From the NCBI GenBank assembly GCA_046347015.1, contig JAXMHA010000008.1:52126-116125 (forward strand): a DNA stretch of 64,000 nt, given 5' to 3'. Position numbers and translations under genes: made by a program. The notes beneath the pieces were generated by a model. The model saw nothing but the letters and a program-made list of their open reading frames with translations. It had not been told where the DNA came from and did not search any database. Positions 1-8,382 of the stretch are shown here, piece by piece (position 1 is the first letter of the stretch; the number at the start of each line of letters is the position of its first letter). Source of the stretch: Dokdonella_A sp046347015 (GTDB lineage: Bacteria; Pseudomonadota; Gammaproteobacteria; Xanthomonadales; Rhodanobacteraceae).

Positions 1-273
1 GAGTCCCGCGTGGCGTTCGAGGAACGACAGTTCGGTACGGGCTGCGGCGACGGCCAACACGATGCCGAGGGCCAGGAACACGAGGTGGCGGTCGAGGTAG
101 TGGAACGGACCGAGATGCTGGCCTTCCGAGATCGCGATCGAACTCGACGCCACCATGACGACGCCGAGCGCCGCGAGGGCCGTCGCCGCCATCACGAGGC
201 TGAGGTCGTAGTGCCCGCCGCCGGCCTGCTGGCGGGTCGCCTGCTGTCCCTGCTGGAGGTCGAATACGAGCAT
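1..273 (-). CDS. ftsW: FtsW, SEDS-family peptidoglycan polymerase (N-terminal part only)
   Basis: Only the first 91 codons are present; the gene leaves the window at the left edge. FtsW is an inner-membrane SEDS glycosyltransferase that polymerises septal peptidoglycan with FtsI. The visible part has a polar N-tail (residues 1-22), a first hydrophobic segment at about 25-43, a loop containing GPFHYLDRH, and a second hydrophobic segment at about 63-78, as expected for FtsW. The ATG follows the mraY stop by 52 bp on the same strand. In most proteobacteria murD sits between mraY and ftsW; here it is absent. RodA is the main alternative, but the cluster position makes FtsW much more likely. Confidence 0.85.
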   Translation of the reverse strand, partial: MLVFDLQQGQQATRQQAGGGHYDLSLVMAATALAALGVVMVASSSIAISEGQHLGPFHYLDRHLVFLALGIVLAVAAARTELSFLERHAGL

Positions 274-325
274 CAGCGTGCCGCCCCTGCCGTTCCCGTC
301 GTGTGCTGCGGTCGCCGGCGCATCG

Positions 326-1408
326 TCAGCGCACCTTCAGGGTCGCGAGGCCGACCAGCGCCAGCACGACGCTGATGATCCAGAAGCGCACGATGACGCG
401 CGGCTCCGGCCAACCCTTCAATTCGAAGTGGTGGTGGATCGGCGCCATCCGGAACACGCGCTTGCCGGTCAGCTTGAAGCTTGCGACCTGCAGCATCACC
501 GATGCCGTTTCGATGACGAACACGCCACCCATGACCAGCAGCACGATCTCCTGGCGGACGATCACCGCGAGCGTGCCGAGCGCCGCACCGACCGCAAGCG
601 CGCCGACGTCGCCCATGAACACCTGCGCGGGATAGGTGTTGAACCACAGGAAACCGAGACCGGCGCCGGACAGCGCGCCACAGAAGATCGCGAGTTCGCC
701 GGCGCCCGGTATCGCCGGGATCTGCAGGTAGGCGGAGAACACCGCGTTGCCGGCGAGATAGGCGAAGGCGCCGAGCGCCGACGCGACGAGCACGCTCGGC
801 ATGATCGCGAGGCCATCGAGGCCATCGGTCAGGTTGACCGCATTCGAGAAGCCGACCACGAATACGTATGCGAGCGGGATGAACAGCACGCCCAGCGGAA
901 TCGCGACATGCTTGAACAACGGCACGAACAGCGCCGTCGCCGCCGGCACTTCCGCGCTCCAGTAGAGCGCGAGCGCCACCGCGACGCCGACCACCGATTG
1001 CCAGAAATATTTCCAGCGCGCCGGCAGCCCGCGGCTGTCGTGCAGTACCAGCTTGCGATAGTCGTCGGCGAAACCGATGACGCCGTACAACAGCGTCGCG
1101 CCGAGCACGATCCAGATGTACCGGTTGCGCAGGTCGCCCCACAGCAACGTCGCGACGGCGATCGCCACCAGGATCAGTGCGCCGCCCATCGTCGGCGTGC
1201 CCGCCTTGGCGAGGTGCGAGCGCGGCCCGTCGTCGCGGATCACCTGCCCGACCTTGATCGCGGACAGCTTGCGGATGACGGCCGGCCCGGCGAAGAGCGA
1301 CACCGCGAGCGCGGTCAGCGTGCTCATGATCGCGCGGAAGGTGATGTACTGGAACAGGTGGAACCCGCTCAGCCAACCCTTCAGCAACGCGGCGAGTTCA
1401 AGCAGCAT
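326..1408 (-). CDS. mraY: Phospho-N-acetylmuramoyl-pentapeptide-transferase MraY
   Basis: Transfers phospho-MurNAc-pentapeptide from UDP to undecaprenyl phosphate, making lipid I on the cytoplasmic face of the inner membrane. The 360-residue product matches the family length and is a polytopic membrane protein. Family motifs visible are GPRSHLAKAGTPTMGG near residue 70, the acidic pair in FADDYRKL, NLTDGLDGLA, and the histidine cluster HHHFELKGWPE near the C-terminus. The ATG chosen gives the standard N-terminus MLLELAALLKGW and overlaps the end of murF by 11 bp, which suggests translational coupling. Longer in-frame extensions upstream only read through murF in another frame. Confidence 0.96.
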   Translation of the reverse strand: MLLELAALLKGWLSGFHLFQYITFRAIMSTLTALAVSLFAGPAVIRKLSAIKVGQVIRDDGPRSHLAKAGTPTMGGALILVAIAVATLLWGDLRNRYIWIVLGATLLYGVIGFADDYRKLVLHDSRGLPARWKYFWQSVVGVAVALALYWSAEVPAATALFVPLFKHVAIPLGVLFIPLAYVFVVGFSNAVNLTDGLDGLAIMPSVLVASALGAFAYLAGNAVFSAYLQIPAIPGAGELAIFCGALSGAGLGFLWFNTYPAQVFMGDVGALAVGAALGTLAVIVRQEIVLLVMGGVFVIETASVMLQVASFKLTGKRVFRMAPIHHHFELKGWPEPRVIVRFWIISVVLALVGLATLKVR

Positions 1409-2762
1409 CGCGCTCGCCTCCATTGCCGTTGCGGCCACCGGCGAGTGCCTCGACGACGCGCTCCATCCGCGACGCCCGCGAACCCTTGACCAGCAGCGTC
1501 GCGCCATCGCCGCACTCGCTCCGCAGCGCCGCCACCAACGCCATCGGATCGGGGAAGTGGCGCGCGCCGGCGCCGAATGCCGTGACTGCATGGCGTGACA
1601 ACGGGCCGGTGGCGTACAGCGCGTCGAGGCCGGCTTGCCGTGCAAGCGCACCGACTTCGCCGTGCAGGCGTTCGGCGTCGACGCCGAGTTCGGCCATGTC
1701 GCCCATCACCAGCACGCGCCGTCCGGGCGCGGCGGCGAGGAGCGCGATCGCCGCCGCGAACGAACCGGGGTTCGCGTTGTAGCTGTCGTCGACCAGCACG
1801 GTGCCGTCCGGCAGGCGCCGCGATTCGAGCCGCCCGTGCGCCGGAACGACTTCCGCGAGCCCCGCGGCGATCGCGGCGAGAGGCGCGCCCGCGGCATGGC
1901 CGATCGCGGCGGCCGCAAGCGCGTTCATCACGTTGTGCCGGCCCGCGAGGTGCAGCTCCACGTCGGCGCGACCGGCGGGCGTGACCAGCGTGAACCGCGA
2001 ATCCTGCATGCCTTCGGCCCGCACGTCGGCCGGGTTGGCGAGGCCAAAGCGGATGATCCGGCGCGCTCCGGCGCGTTCGACGAACAGCGGCGCATAGGCA
2101 TCGTCGGCGTTGATGACCGCGATGCCGACGGCGGGCAACGCGTCGTAGATCGCCGCTTTCGTGTCGGCGACGCCGGCGAGCGAACCCAGCCGTTCGAGAT
2201 GCGCCGGCGCGACGTTGTTGACGAGGCCGATCCAGGGCCCGGCGATGCGTGCGAGATACGCGATGTCCCCGGGCTTGCCGGCGCCCATTTCGAGGACCGC
2301 GAACTCGGCATCGTCCGGTATCCCCAGCACCGTCAACGGCAGGCCGATCTCGTTGTTGAAATTGCCGGCGTTGACGTGGGTCCGCCCGCACCGGCCGAGG
2401 ATCGCGGCGGCGAACGTCTTGACCGTGGTCTTGCCGTTCGAGCCGGTAATGCCGGCGACGCGCACGCGGCGCTGCGCGCGCACCGCACGCGCGAGTTCGC
2501 CGAGCGCGCGCAGAGGATCCGCGACGACGATCGCGGGAAGTCCGTCGCCGGGATCTCGTGCCACCAGCACCGCAGCCGCACCCCGGGCGCGCGCCTGCGC
2601 GACGAACGCGTGGCCGTCGTGGCGGGTGCCGTGCAGCGCGACGAACAGCGCGCCCGGCGTGAGCGTGCGTGAATCGATCGAGACCGAAGCCAACGTTGCG
2701 TCCGGCCCGACGAGGCGGCCACCCGTCCAGCGCGCGACATCGCGGGCCGCGAGGTTCAGCAC
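1398..2762 (-). CDS. murF: UDP-N-acetylmuramoyl-tripeptide--D-alanyl-D-alanine ligase MurF
   Basis: ATP-dependent Mur ligase that adds D-Ala-D-Ala to UDP-MurNAc-tripeptide in the cytoplasm. The 454-residue protein has the expected three-domain layout: an N-terminal substrate domain (SIDSRTLTPGALFVAL), a central ATPase domain with P-loop GITGSNGKTT, an NNEIGLP motif, and a C-terminal domain containing DDSYNANPGS. The start is a GTG overlapping the end of murE by 7 bp, so the ligases are probably translated in a coupled series. No frame breaks or missing catalytic motifs are seen. Confidence 0.96.
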   Translation of the reverse strand: MLNLAARDVARWTGGRLVGPDATLASVSIDSRTLTPGALFVALHGTRHDGHAFVAQARARGAAAVLVARDPGDGLPAIVVADPLRALGELARAVRAQRRVRVAGITGSNGKTTVKTFAAAILGRCGRTHVNAGNFNNEIGLPLTVLGIPDDAEFAVLEMGAGKPGDIAYLARIAGPWIGLVNNVAPAHLERLGSLAGVADTKAAIYDALPAVGIAVINADDAYAPLFVERAGARRIIRFGLANPADVRAEGMQDSRFTLVTPAGRADVELHLAGRHNVMNALAAAAIGHAAGAPLAAIAAGLAEVVPAHGRLESRRLPDGTVLVDDSYNANPGSFAAAIALLAAAPGRRVLVMGDMAELGVDAERLHGEVGALARQAGLDALYATGPLSRHAVTAFGAGARHFPDPMALVAALRSECGDGATLLVKGSRASRMERVVEALAGGRNGNGGERDAA

Positions 2763-4267
2763 CGGCGCACCTCCAGCGCATCGCGCGCGACGGCAACGTC
2801 GTCGAACGGGTGTCTCTCGCCGGCGACCTCCTGGTACGCCTCATGGCCCTTGCCCGCCACCAGCACAACGTCACCCGGGCCGGCGGTCGCGAGTGCACGG
2901 GCAATGGCGCGGGCGCGATCGCGCTCGACCGTGACGCGCGCGCCCCGCGGAATGCCGGCGAGGATCCCGGCGACGATCGTGTCGCCGTTCTCCCCACGCG
3001 GATTGTCGTCCGTCACGATGACTTCGTCGGCGAGACGGGCTGCGATCGCGCCCATCTCGGGGCGCTTGCCGGCGTCGCGCTCGCCACCGCAGCCGAAGAC
3101 GCAAACCAGGCGGCCCGTGCGATGGTCGGCGAGACTCGTCAATGCCTGCTCGAGGGCATCGGGCGTGTGGGCATAGTCGATGACGACGAGTGGCTCATTG
3201 CCGGCGCCACCGAGCCGCGTCATGCGACCGGTCACCGGCGACAGCGCGGCGATCGCGGCGGCAATGGCGTCGAACCCGAAACCCTGCCGCCCGAGGCACG
3301 CCGCGACCGCCAGCGCATTGGCGACGTTGAAGCGGCCGACGAGCCGCGTCGCGACGCGGCCGTGGCCCCACGGCGTGGCGAGGTCGAAGGCAAGTCCCGC
3401 GGTGTCGGCGACAATGCCGTGCGCGCCGATTTCGATATCGCCACCCCGGGTACCGCAGCGCAGGCGATCGACCCCGCGTGGCAGTCGTGACGCGAGTTCC
3501 TTCCCGAACGGGTCATCGACGTTGACGACGGCGCATGCCAACCCGGGCCACGAAAACAAGCGCTCCTTCGCCTCGCCATAGGCGGCCATCGTGCCGTGAT
3601 AGTCGAGATGGTCGCGGGTCAGGTTGGTGAATACGGCCGTATCGAAGCGCACCGCGTCGACGCGGCGCTGGTCGAGCGCGTGCGAGGACACTTCCATCAC
3701 GACGAACGCGATGCCGGCTGCGCGGAAATCGGCGAGCAGCGCCTGCACCTCGAGTGCGTCGGGCGTCGTGAAGCCGGTCGGCGCCGGGGCGCCGTACGGG
3801 CCCGCGCCGAGCGTGCCGATCGTCGCCGCGCCGCGGCCGAGCCCGGTCAGCGCCTGGGCGAGGAATTGCACCGTCGACGTCTTGCCGTTGGTGCCGGTCA
3901 CCGCGATCACCGTCAGGGACTGCGACGGTTCGCCGTGGAAACGCGCGGCGATCGCACCGAGCTTCGCGCGCAACCCGTCGACGTGGACCAACGGCGGACC
4001 GCCGGTGGAATCGGCGCCGGGCGCGGTCGCCGGTGTCCCCGCTCGATCGGCGAGGATCACCGCGGCGCCGCGCGCCGACGCCTGCGGGGCAAACGTGATG
4101 CCGCGGACATGGGCACCGTCGAGGGCAACGAACGCATCACCGGAACGGACCCGGCGCGAATCGAGCGCGAGTCCGCGCACGATGATCCCACCCGCCGGCC
4201 CCGGGTCGGCGAAACCGTCGAGCAGGTCGCGCAACGACATCGGCGTGGGCGCGCGGCTTGCGGTCAT
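2756..4267 (-). CDS. murE: UDP-N-acetylmuramoyl-L-alanyl-D-glutamate--2,6-diaminopimelate ligase MurE
   Basis: Adds the third amino acid to the peptidoglycan stem peptide. At 503 residues it has the Mur-ligase P-loop AVTGTNGKTSTVQ and the motif DNPRGEN. The DNPR signature is established as the mark of meso-diaminopimelate-specific MurE, so a Gram-negative A1-gamma type peptidoglycan is predicted. The chosen ATG lies in an ATGA overlap with the ftsI stop and gives the start MTASRAPTPMSLRDLL. An open frame continues upstream only because it reads through ftsI in another frame. Confidence 0.96.
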   Translation of the reverse strand: MTASRAPTPMSLRDLLDGFADPGPAGGIIVRGLALDSRRVRSGDAFVALDGAHVRGITFAPQASARGAAVILADRAGTPATAPGADSTGGPPLVHVDGLRAKLGAIAARFHGEPSQSLTVIAVTGTNGKTSTVQFLAQALTGLGRGAATIGTLGAGPYGAPAPTGFTTPDALEVQALLADFRAAGIAFVVMEVSSHALDQRRVDAVRFDTAVFTNLTRDHLDYHGTMAAYGEAKERLFSWPGLACAVVNVDDPFGKELASRLPRGVDRLRCGTRGGDIEIGAHGIVADTAGLAFDLATPWGHGRVATRLVGRFNVANALAVAACLGRQGFGFDAIAAAIAALSPVTGRMTRLGGAGNEPLVVIDYAHTPDALEQALTSLADHRTGRLVCVFGCGGERDAGKRPEMGAIAARLADEVIVTDDNPRGENGDTIVAGILAGIPRGARVTVERDRARAIARALATAGPGDVVLVAGKGHEAYQEVAGERHPFDDVAVARDALEVRRC

Positions 4268-6069
4268 CGCGTGCCCTCCTCGTAGCGCGACAAGTCCGGG
4301 TCGGCGGGGGGCGCCGCGGGGGAGGCGGCGGCACCCTTCGAACCGATGCTGCTGGATGCATACCAGTGCTGTACGTTGTCCGGGGGGACGTCGAGCAAGC
4401 GCAACGCACCGTCCATGACCTTGCTGAACACGGGCGCGGAGACGAGGCCGCCGTAGTACACCCCTTGCGGGTCGTGGATCACGACGACCCCGACGAGCCG
4501 CGGGTGCGTCGCCGGGACCATGCCAACGAACAACGAGAAGTAGCGGTTCTCGTAGCCGCCGGCGACCGCGGTACGCGAGGTGCCGGTCTTGCCGGCGACC
4601 AGGTAATTCGGGATGGCCGCCTTGTAACCGGAGCCTTCCGGCGTCACGACGGTCTCGAGCATTTTCCTGACCGCCGCCGCGATGGCCGGATCGAGGACTT
4701 GCCGTTCCGGGTTTTCCGCGCCCTTGACGAACGTCGGCGCACGCAGCTTGCCGTCGTCGGCAAGCGCGGCGTAACCCTGCGCGAGCTGCAATGGCGTCAC
4801 GTTGAGGCCATAGCCGTACGCGATCGTCGCCTTGGTCAGCGTGCTCCAGGTACGGCCGGCCGGCAGGAACCCGGGTGACTCGCCCGGGAAGCCGCAGCCG
4901 GACGCCTCGCCGAAGCCGAAGCGGTGCAGCAGGTCGTACATGCGGTCGGCCGTCAAGGTCAGCGAGATCTTCGCGGCGCCGACGTTGCTCGAATGGGTGA
5001 TCACCCCGGTGACGTCGAGCAAGCCCTTGTTGTGCACGTCGGTGATCAGGTGCCCGTCGAGCATGAACGTGCCCGGCGTCGTGTCGACCTTCGTGGTCGG
5101 CGTCCACTTGCCGCTTTCGAGCGCGGCGGCAACGGTGAACGCCTTCATCGTCGAACCGGGCTCGACAACGTCCGTGACGGCGCGATTGCGGCGCGTGCGC
5201 GCATCGCCCTTGTCGCGCGCGTTCGGGTTGTACGAGGGCTGGTTGACCATGGCCAGCACTTCGCCGGTCGCGACGTCGAGCACGACCATCGACCCGGAGC
5301 TTGCATGGTGATCGAGGATCGCGCTCTTCAGCTCGCGGTACGCGAGGTACTGGATGCGGCGGTCGATCGACAGCACGAGGTCGCGGCCTGGCTGTGGCTC
5401 GCGCACCAGTTCGACGTTCTCGACGATGTGGCCGAGGCGGTCGCGGATGACGCGCTTGACCCCGGGCTTGCCGGCCAGCCAGTTGTCGAACGCGAGCTCG
5501 AGTCCTTCCTGACCGTGGTCGTCGATGTTGGTGTAGCCGAGCACGTGCGCCATGACCTCGCCGCTCGGGTAGTAGCGGCGGAATTCGCGCTGGCTGGAAA
5601 CCCCGGGAATGCCGAGTGCGAGCACGGCGCGTGCGTCATCCGGGTTCAACTGGCGCTTGAGGTAGACGAACTCCTTGTCGTTGCGCTGGATCAACCGGCG
5701 TTGCAGTGAATCCGCATCGACGCCGAGTGCCCTGGCCAGGTCGCCGAGGCGATCGGAGTGGTCCAGCACCACCTCCGGATCGGCCCAGATGGAGTCGACC
5801 GGCGTCGAGACCGCGAGTGGCTCGCCGTTGCGGTCGAAGATGGTGCCGCGCGAAACCGGCACCGGCAGGTCGCGCAGGAACCGCGCGTCGCCCTGCTCCT
5901 GGTAGAAATCCTTGCGCACGACCTGCAGGTCCACTGCGCGCACGATCAATGCGCTCGACGCGAGCGCCAGCACCATCGCGACGACATAGAGCCGCGTGCG
6001 CGTGTTGGCGGGTGGCGTGCGACGCTTCACGGACGCGCTCCGCGCGTGGAGCGGATTCGGGATCGGCAT
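4264..6069 (-). CDS. ftsI: Peptidoglycan D,D-transpeptidase FtsI (PBP3)
   Basis: Division-specific class B penicillin-binding protein that crosslinks septal peptidoglycan in the periplasm as part of the divisome, with FtsW. The 601-residue sequence has a short basic cytoplasmic tail, one membrane anchor at about residues 27-47, the dimerisation domain (VPVSRGTIFDRNGEPLAVST), and a transpeptidase domain with the active-site serine at 306 in GSTMKAFT, the second motif HSSN, and the third motif AGKTGTSRT. All three penicillin-binding motifs are intact. The C-terminus ends in a low-complexity Ala/Pro stretch. Its stop overlaps the murE start (ATGA), and it begins 27 bp after ftsL. Confidence 0.96.
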   Translation of the reverse strand: MPIPNPLHARSASVKRRTPPANTRTRLYVVAMVLALASSALIVRAVDLQVVRKDFYQEQGDARFLRDLPVPVSRGTIFDRNGEPLAVSTPVDSIWADPEVVLDHSDRLGDLARALGVDADSLQRRLIQRNDKEFVYLKRQLNPDDARAVLALGIPGVSSQREFRRYYPSGEVMAHVLGYTNIDDHGQEGLELAFDNWLAGKPGVKRVIRDRLGHIVENVELVREPQPGRDLVLSIDRRIQYLAYRELKSAILDHHASSGSMVVLDVATGEVLAMVNQPSYNPNARDKGDARTRRNRAVTDVVEPGSTMKAFTVAAALESGKWTPTTKVDTTPGTFMLDGHLITDVHNKGLLDVTGVITHSSNVGAAKISLTLTADRMYDLLHRFGFGEASGCGFPGESPGFLPAGRTWSTLTKATIAYGYGLNVTPLQLAQGYAALADDGKLRAPTFVKGAENPERQVLDPAIAAAVRKMLETVVTPEGSGYKAAIPNYLVAGKTGTSRTAVAGGYENRYFSLFVGMVPATHPRLVGVVVIHDPQGVYYGGLVSAPVFSKVMDGALRLLDVPPDNVQHWYASSSIGSKGAAASPAAPPADPDLSRYEEGTR

Positions 6070-6096
6070 TCGCGGAAGAGGCGGCGGGTCATCGCG

Positions 6097-6366
6097 TCAG
6101 CGCCTGATCACGACGGTCACGGACGGATCGGGACTGATCATCCCGAGCCGGGACCGCGCGACCTGCTCGATGCGGCTGTTCTCGGCCCAGGTCGCCTGCT
6201 CGATCTGCAGGCGGCCGAACTCGAAGTTGATGTTGTCGCGCTCGTTGCCGAGCGTCGTCAGCAGCACGAACAACGTGCGGCTTTGCTGGCGGGCGTAGAC
6301 GACGCCGATCGCGCTCGCGATGACGGCCACGAGCAGGACCATCATCATCGCGATGCGGAGCGTCAT
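6097..6366 (-). CDS. ftsL: Cell division protein FtsL
   Basis: Small bitopic divisome protein that forms a coiled-coil complex with FtsB and FtsQ and helps activate FtsWI. The 89-residue product has a hydrophobic segment at about residues 3-23 followed by a periplasmic helix (RQQSRTLFVLLTTLGNERD) consistent with a coiled coil, ending in a conserved-looking ARSRLGMISP stretch. Sequence conservation in this family is low, so the call rests mostly on size, topology and position between rsmH and ftsI. The ATG overlaps the rsmH stop (ATGA). Confidence 0.9.
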   Translation of the reverse strand: MTLRIAMMMVLLVAVIASAIGVVYARQQSRTLFVLLTTLGNERDNINFEFGRLQIEQATWAENSRIEQVARSRLGMISPDPSVTVVIRR

Positions 6367-7307
6367 GCCGGCTTCTCCGCGATGCGCAACACGGCGCTGC
6401 GCGCGCGGGGATTGGCCGCGACGTCGGCGGCAGTCGGGAAGCGCGCCCGCCCGACCGGTGACAAGGGTGGCCGCGCCCGTTCGGGCGCCGGCAGGCCGCG
6501 CCGGATCGCCGGCCGCGGCTCGCCTCGCAGGAACTGCTTGACGATGCGGTCCTCGAGCGAATGGAAACTCAGCACCGCGAGCCGGCCACCGGGCCGCAGG
6601 ACGGTTGCCGCGGCATCGAGGCCGCGGCGCAGGGCGCCGAGTTCGTCGTTGACCTGGATGCGCAGGGCCTGGAACGTGCGGGTTGCCGGATGCTTGCCAT
6701 CCCGGCGGGGGCCGAGGATGCGGCCGACGAGCGTCGCGAGCTGGCCGGTCGTTGCCAGTGGCGCCGACGCACGCACCTCGACGATTGCGCGGGCAATGCG
6801 GCGGCTCATGCGCTCTTCGCCGTAACGCCACAGGACGTCGGCAATCTCGTCCGCGTCCGCCGCGGCGAGCCATTCGGCCGCGCTGAGCCCGCTGGCCGGA
6901 TCCATGCGCATGTCGAGCGGACCGTCGGCGCGGAAGCTGAAGCCGCGCGACGGGTCGTCGAGTTGCGGCGAGGAGACTCCGAGGTCGAACAGCACGCCAT
7001 CGAGACCATCCCGAGTCCTCTCCCAGTCCGCGAGCCCGGCGAAGTTGCCGTGCCGGATGTGCACCCGCGGATCGTTCGCGAATTCCCGCTGCGCCTGCGC
7101 AATCGCCTCGGGATCCCGATCCATCAACAACAACGTCCCGGGCGGCCCGAGTACCGCCAACAGCGCCCGGGCATGACCGCCTCGCCCGAACGTCGCGTCG
7201 AGGTACGCGCCACCGGGCCTCACGCGGAGGCCCTCCAGGACCTCCGTTGCCATCACCGGCAGGTGCCCGCGTTCCGTCCCGGGCAACGCCTGCCGGCCGG
7301 GGTTCAC
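6363..7307 (-). CDS. rsmH: 16S rRNA (cytosine(1402)-N(4))-methyltransferase RsmH (MraW)
   Basis: Methylates N4 of C1402 in the decoding centre of 16S rRNA using SAM. Diagnostic motifs are GHLPVMATEVL at the N-terminus, the SAM-binding DATFGRGGHARALL, FDLGVSSPQLDDPSRGFSF, and the C-terminal SFHSLEDRIVKQFL. I place the start at a GTG whose GTGA overlaps the mraZ stop, giving 314 residues with seven to ten residues before the HLPVM motif, as is usual for the family. An internal ATG at 7253 is a possible but shorter start, and a further upstream in-frame start would overlap mraZ more deeply. Confidence 0.95.
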   Translation of the reverse strand: MNPGRQALPGTERGHLPVMATEVLEGLRVRPGGAYLDATFGRGGHARALLAVLGPPGTLLLMDRDPEAIAQAQREFANDPRVHIRHGNFAGLADWERTRDGLDGVLFDLGVSSPQLDDPSRGFSFRADGPLDMRMDPASGLSAAEWLAAADADEIADVLWRYGEERMSRRIARAIVEVRASAPLATTGQLATLVGRILGPRRDGKHPATRTFQALRIQVNDELGALRRGLDAAATVLRPGGRLAVLSFHSLEDRIVKQFLRGEPRPAIRRGLPAPERARPPLSPVGRARFPTAADVAANPRARSAVLRIAEKPA

Positions 7308-7750
7308 AGCTTCAACTCGGCCATGTCCCCGGAAATCTGGGCCTCGTCGATCGTTTCGCGGATCTTGGCCGTGTGCGCCTGCTCGCCCCACAGCTCGAAC
7401 TTGTTGCCCATGCCGAGCAGCACGGCTCGCTTCTCGATGCCGGTGGCCGCGCGCTGGCTGGCTGGTATCGCGATCCGCCCGTTGCCGTCGGGCTCGACCG
7501 GTGCCGCCGCTCCGACCAGCTTCATCTGCAGGTTGCGGTGCACGCCCTTCAGGCTGGACAACGCGTTCACGTCATCCCGCACGCGCTCCCACTCCGCCTG
7601 CGGGAAAATCCACAGGCAGCCTTGCTCGAACGGGTTGTAGGTGATGACGAGGCGGTTTCCGCTCGCCTTGGACACGGGCTCACGCTGCGAGGCCGGGATC
7701 GCCATGCGCCCCTTGTCGTCCAGCGTGACTGCAGTCTCGCCCTGAAACAT
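7304..7750 (-). CDS. mraZ: Transcriptional regulator MraZ
   Basis: AbrB-like DNA-binding protein and first gene of the dcw cluster; in other bacteria it represses its own operon. The 148-residue product has two copies of the characteristic half: MFQGETAVTLDDKGRMAIP at the N-terminus and a second GNGRIAIPASQRA near residue 105. The ATG chosen gives the normal MF(Q/R)G start. In-frame GTG codons 4 and 5 codons upstream would add only a short tail. Four TGGNN-type boxes lie immediately upstream and run into this ATG, which supports autoregulation. Confidence 0.95.
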   Translation of the reverse strand: MFQGETAVTLDDKGRMAIPASQREPVSKASGNRLVITYNPFEQGCLWIFPQAEWERVRDDVNALSSLKGVHRNLQMKLVGAAAPVEPDGNGRIAIPASQRAATGIEKRAVLLGMGNKFELWGEQAHTAKIRETIDEAQISGDMAELKL

Positions 7751-7784
7751 CCCACGATTCACCACGAAACCCCACGTCTCCCCA
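7750..7784 (-). promoter_or_regulatory. MraZ-binding boxes (four direct repeats, 10-bp period)
   Basis: On the minus strand four five-base boxes occur exactly every 10 bp: TGGGG (7780-7784), TGGGG (7770-7774), TGGTG (7760-7764) and TGGGA (7750-7754), separated by 5-bp spacers. The known MraZ operator is a series of TGGG-type repeats with 5-bp spacers, so this is an unusually clear match. The first box touches the predicted -10 element and the last ends in the mraZ start codon. Binding here should block transcription of the whole division cluster. Confidence 0.9.
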
Positions 7785-7812
7785 CCTTAGGCTGAGGATA
7801 ACGTACTGTCAA
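7784..7812 (-). promoter_or_regulatory. Predicted sigma-70 promoter of the mraZ/dcw cluster
   Basis: Reading the minus strand there is a perfect -35 hexamer TTGACA at 7807-7812, a 17-bp spacer, and a weaker -10 hexamer TAAGGT at 7784-7789. The -10 overlaps the first MraZ box by one base. The spacing and the exact -35 make this the likely main promoter of the cluster; the -10 matches consensus in only three positions. Confidence 0.65.
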
Positions 7813-7961
7813 GACACGAAATCGTCATTTTGCGTGGCGTGGTGGGCGCTTGGTGGAGAAAATCGGAGCCGCGCCTTCGGCGTTGCGCCAACAAGGGCTG
7901 CAACCATCGGCGAATTGCAGCCGGCGCGCCGACCTGAAAAGCAGGGACACCGGGAGGAATG

Positions 7962-8320
7962 AAGTGCGGAGCCGGCCGATAAGCCGGGTTCTGTCGTGGA
8001 CAGTCATTCATCTGGACTGCGCGTCACCGCGCGGCCTCAAGCGACCAACCCGGGAACGGCTCGGGGCGGGAGCCATCGTTCCCCTATTCGGTCTTGCTCC
8101 GGGTGGGGTTTGCCGTGCCGGTCCGTTGCCGGACTCGCGGTGCGCTCTTGCCGCACCGTTTCACCCTTGCCTGATCCCCTCGCGGGGCCATCGGCGGTCT
8201 GCTCTCTGTTGCACTTTCCGTCGGCTCGCGCCGCCCAGGCGTTACCTGGCACCCTGCCCCGTGGAGCCCGGACTTTCCTCGGCATCCTCGCGGATGACGC
8301 GACTGTCTGGCCGACTCCGC
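7962..8320 (-). ncRNA. rnpB: RNase P RNA (M1 RNA), class A
   Basis: Catalytic RNA that trims the 5' leader of pre-tRNAs. The minus strand carries conserved bacterial RNase P segments: GAGGAAAGTCCGGGCTCC near the 5' end (about 8265-8285), a purine-rich central core with AGGGTGAAACGGTGCGGC, and near the 3' end GACAGAACCCGGCTTATCGG. The extreme ends pair: GCGGAGUCGGCC at the 5' end against GGCCGGCUCCGC at the 3' end, forming helix P1, and this sets the boundaries to within a few bases. Length (about 359 nt) fits class A. Its place between rsmI and mraZ resembles related genomes. Confidence 0.95.
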
Positions 8321-8325
8321 GCTGC

Positions 8326-8331
8326 ATTATA
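8326..8331 (-). promoter_or_regulatory. -10 element of the rnpB promoter
   Basis: A perfect TATAAT on the minus strand lies about 6-7 bp before the predicted 5' end of RNase P RNA, as expected for a strong stable-RNA promoter. No good -35 is visible at 16-18 bp (the hexamer there reads GGATCG), so the -35 contact may be weak. Confidence 0.7.
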
Positions 8332-8382
8332 CGATCGCGGACGCTGAACGATCCGCGCCGACGAGATCCGGACGGCCGCGAT

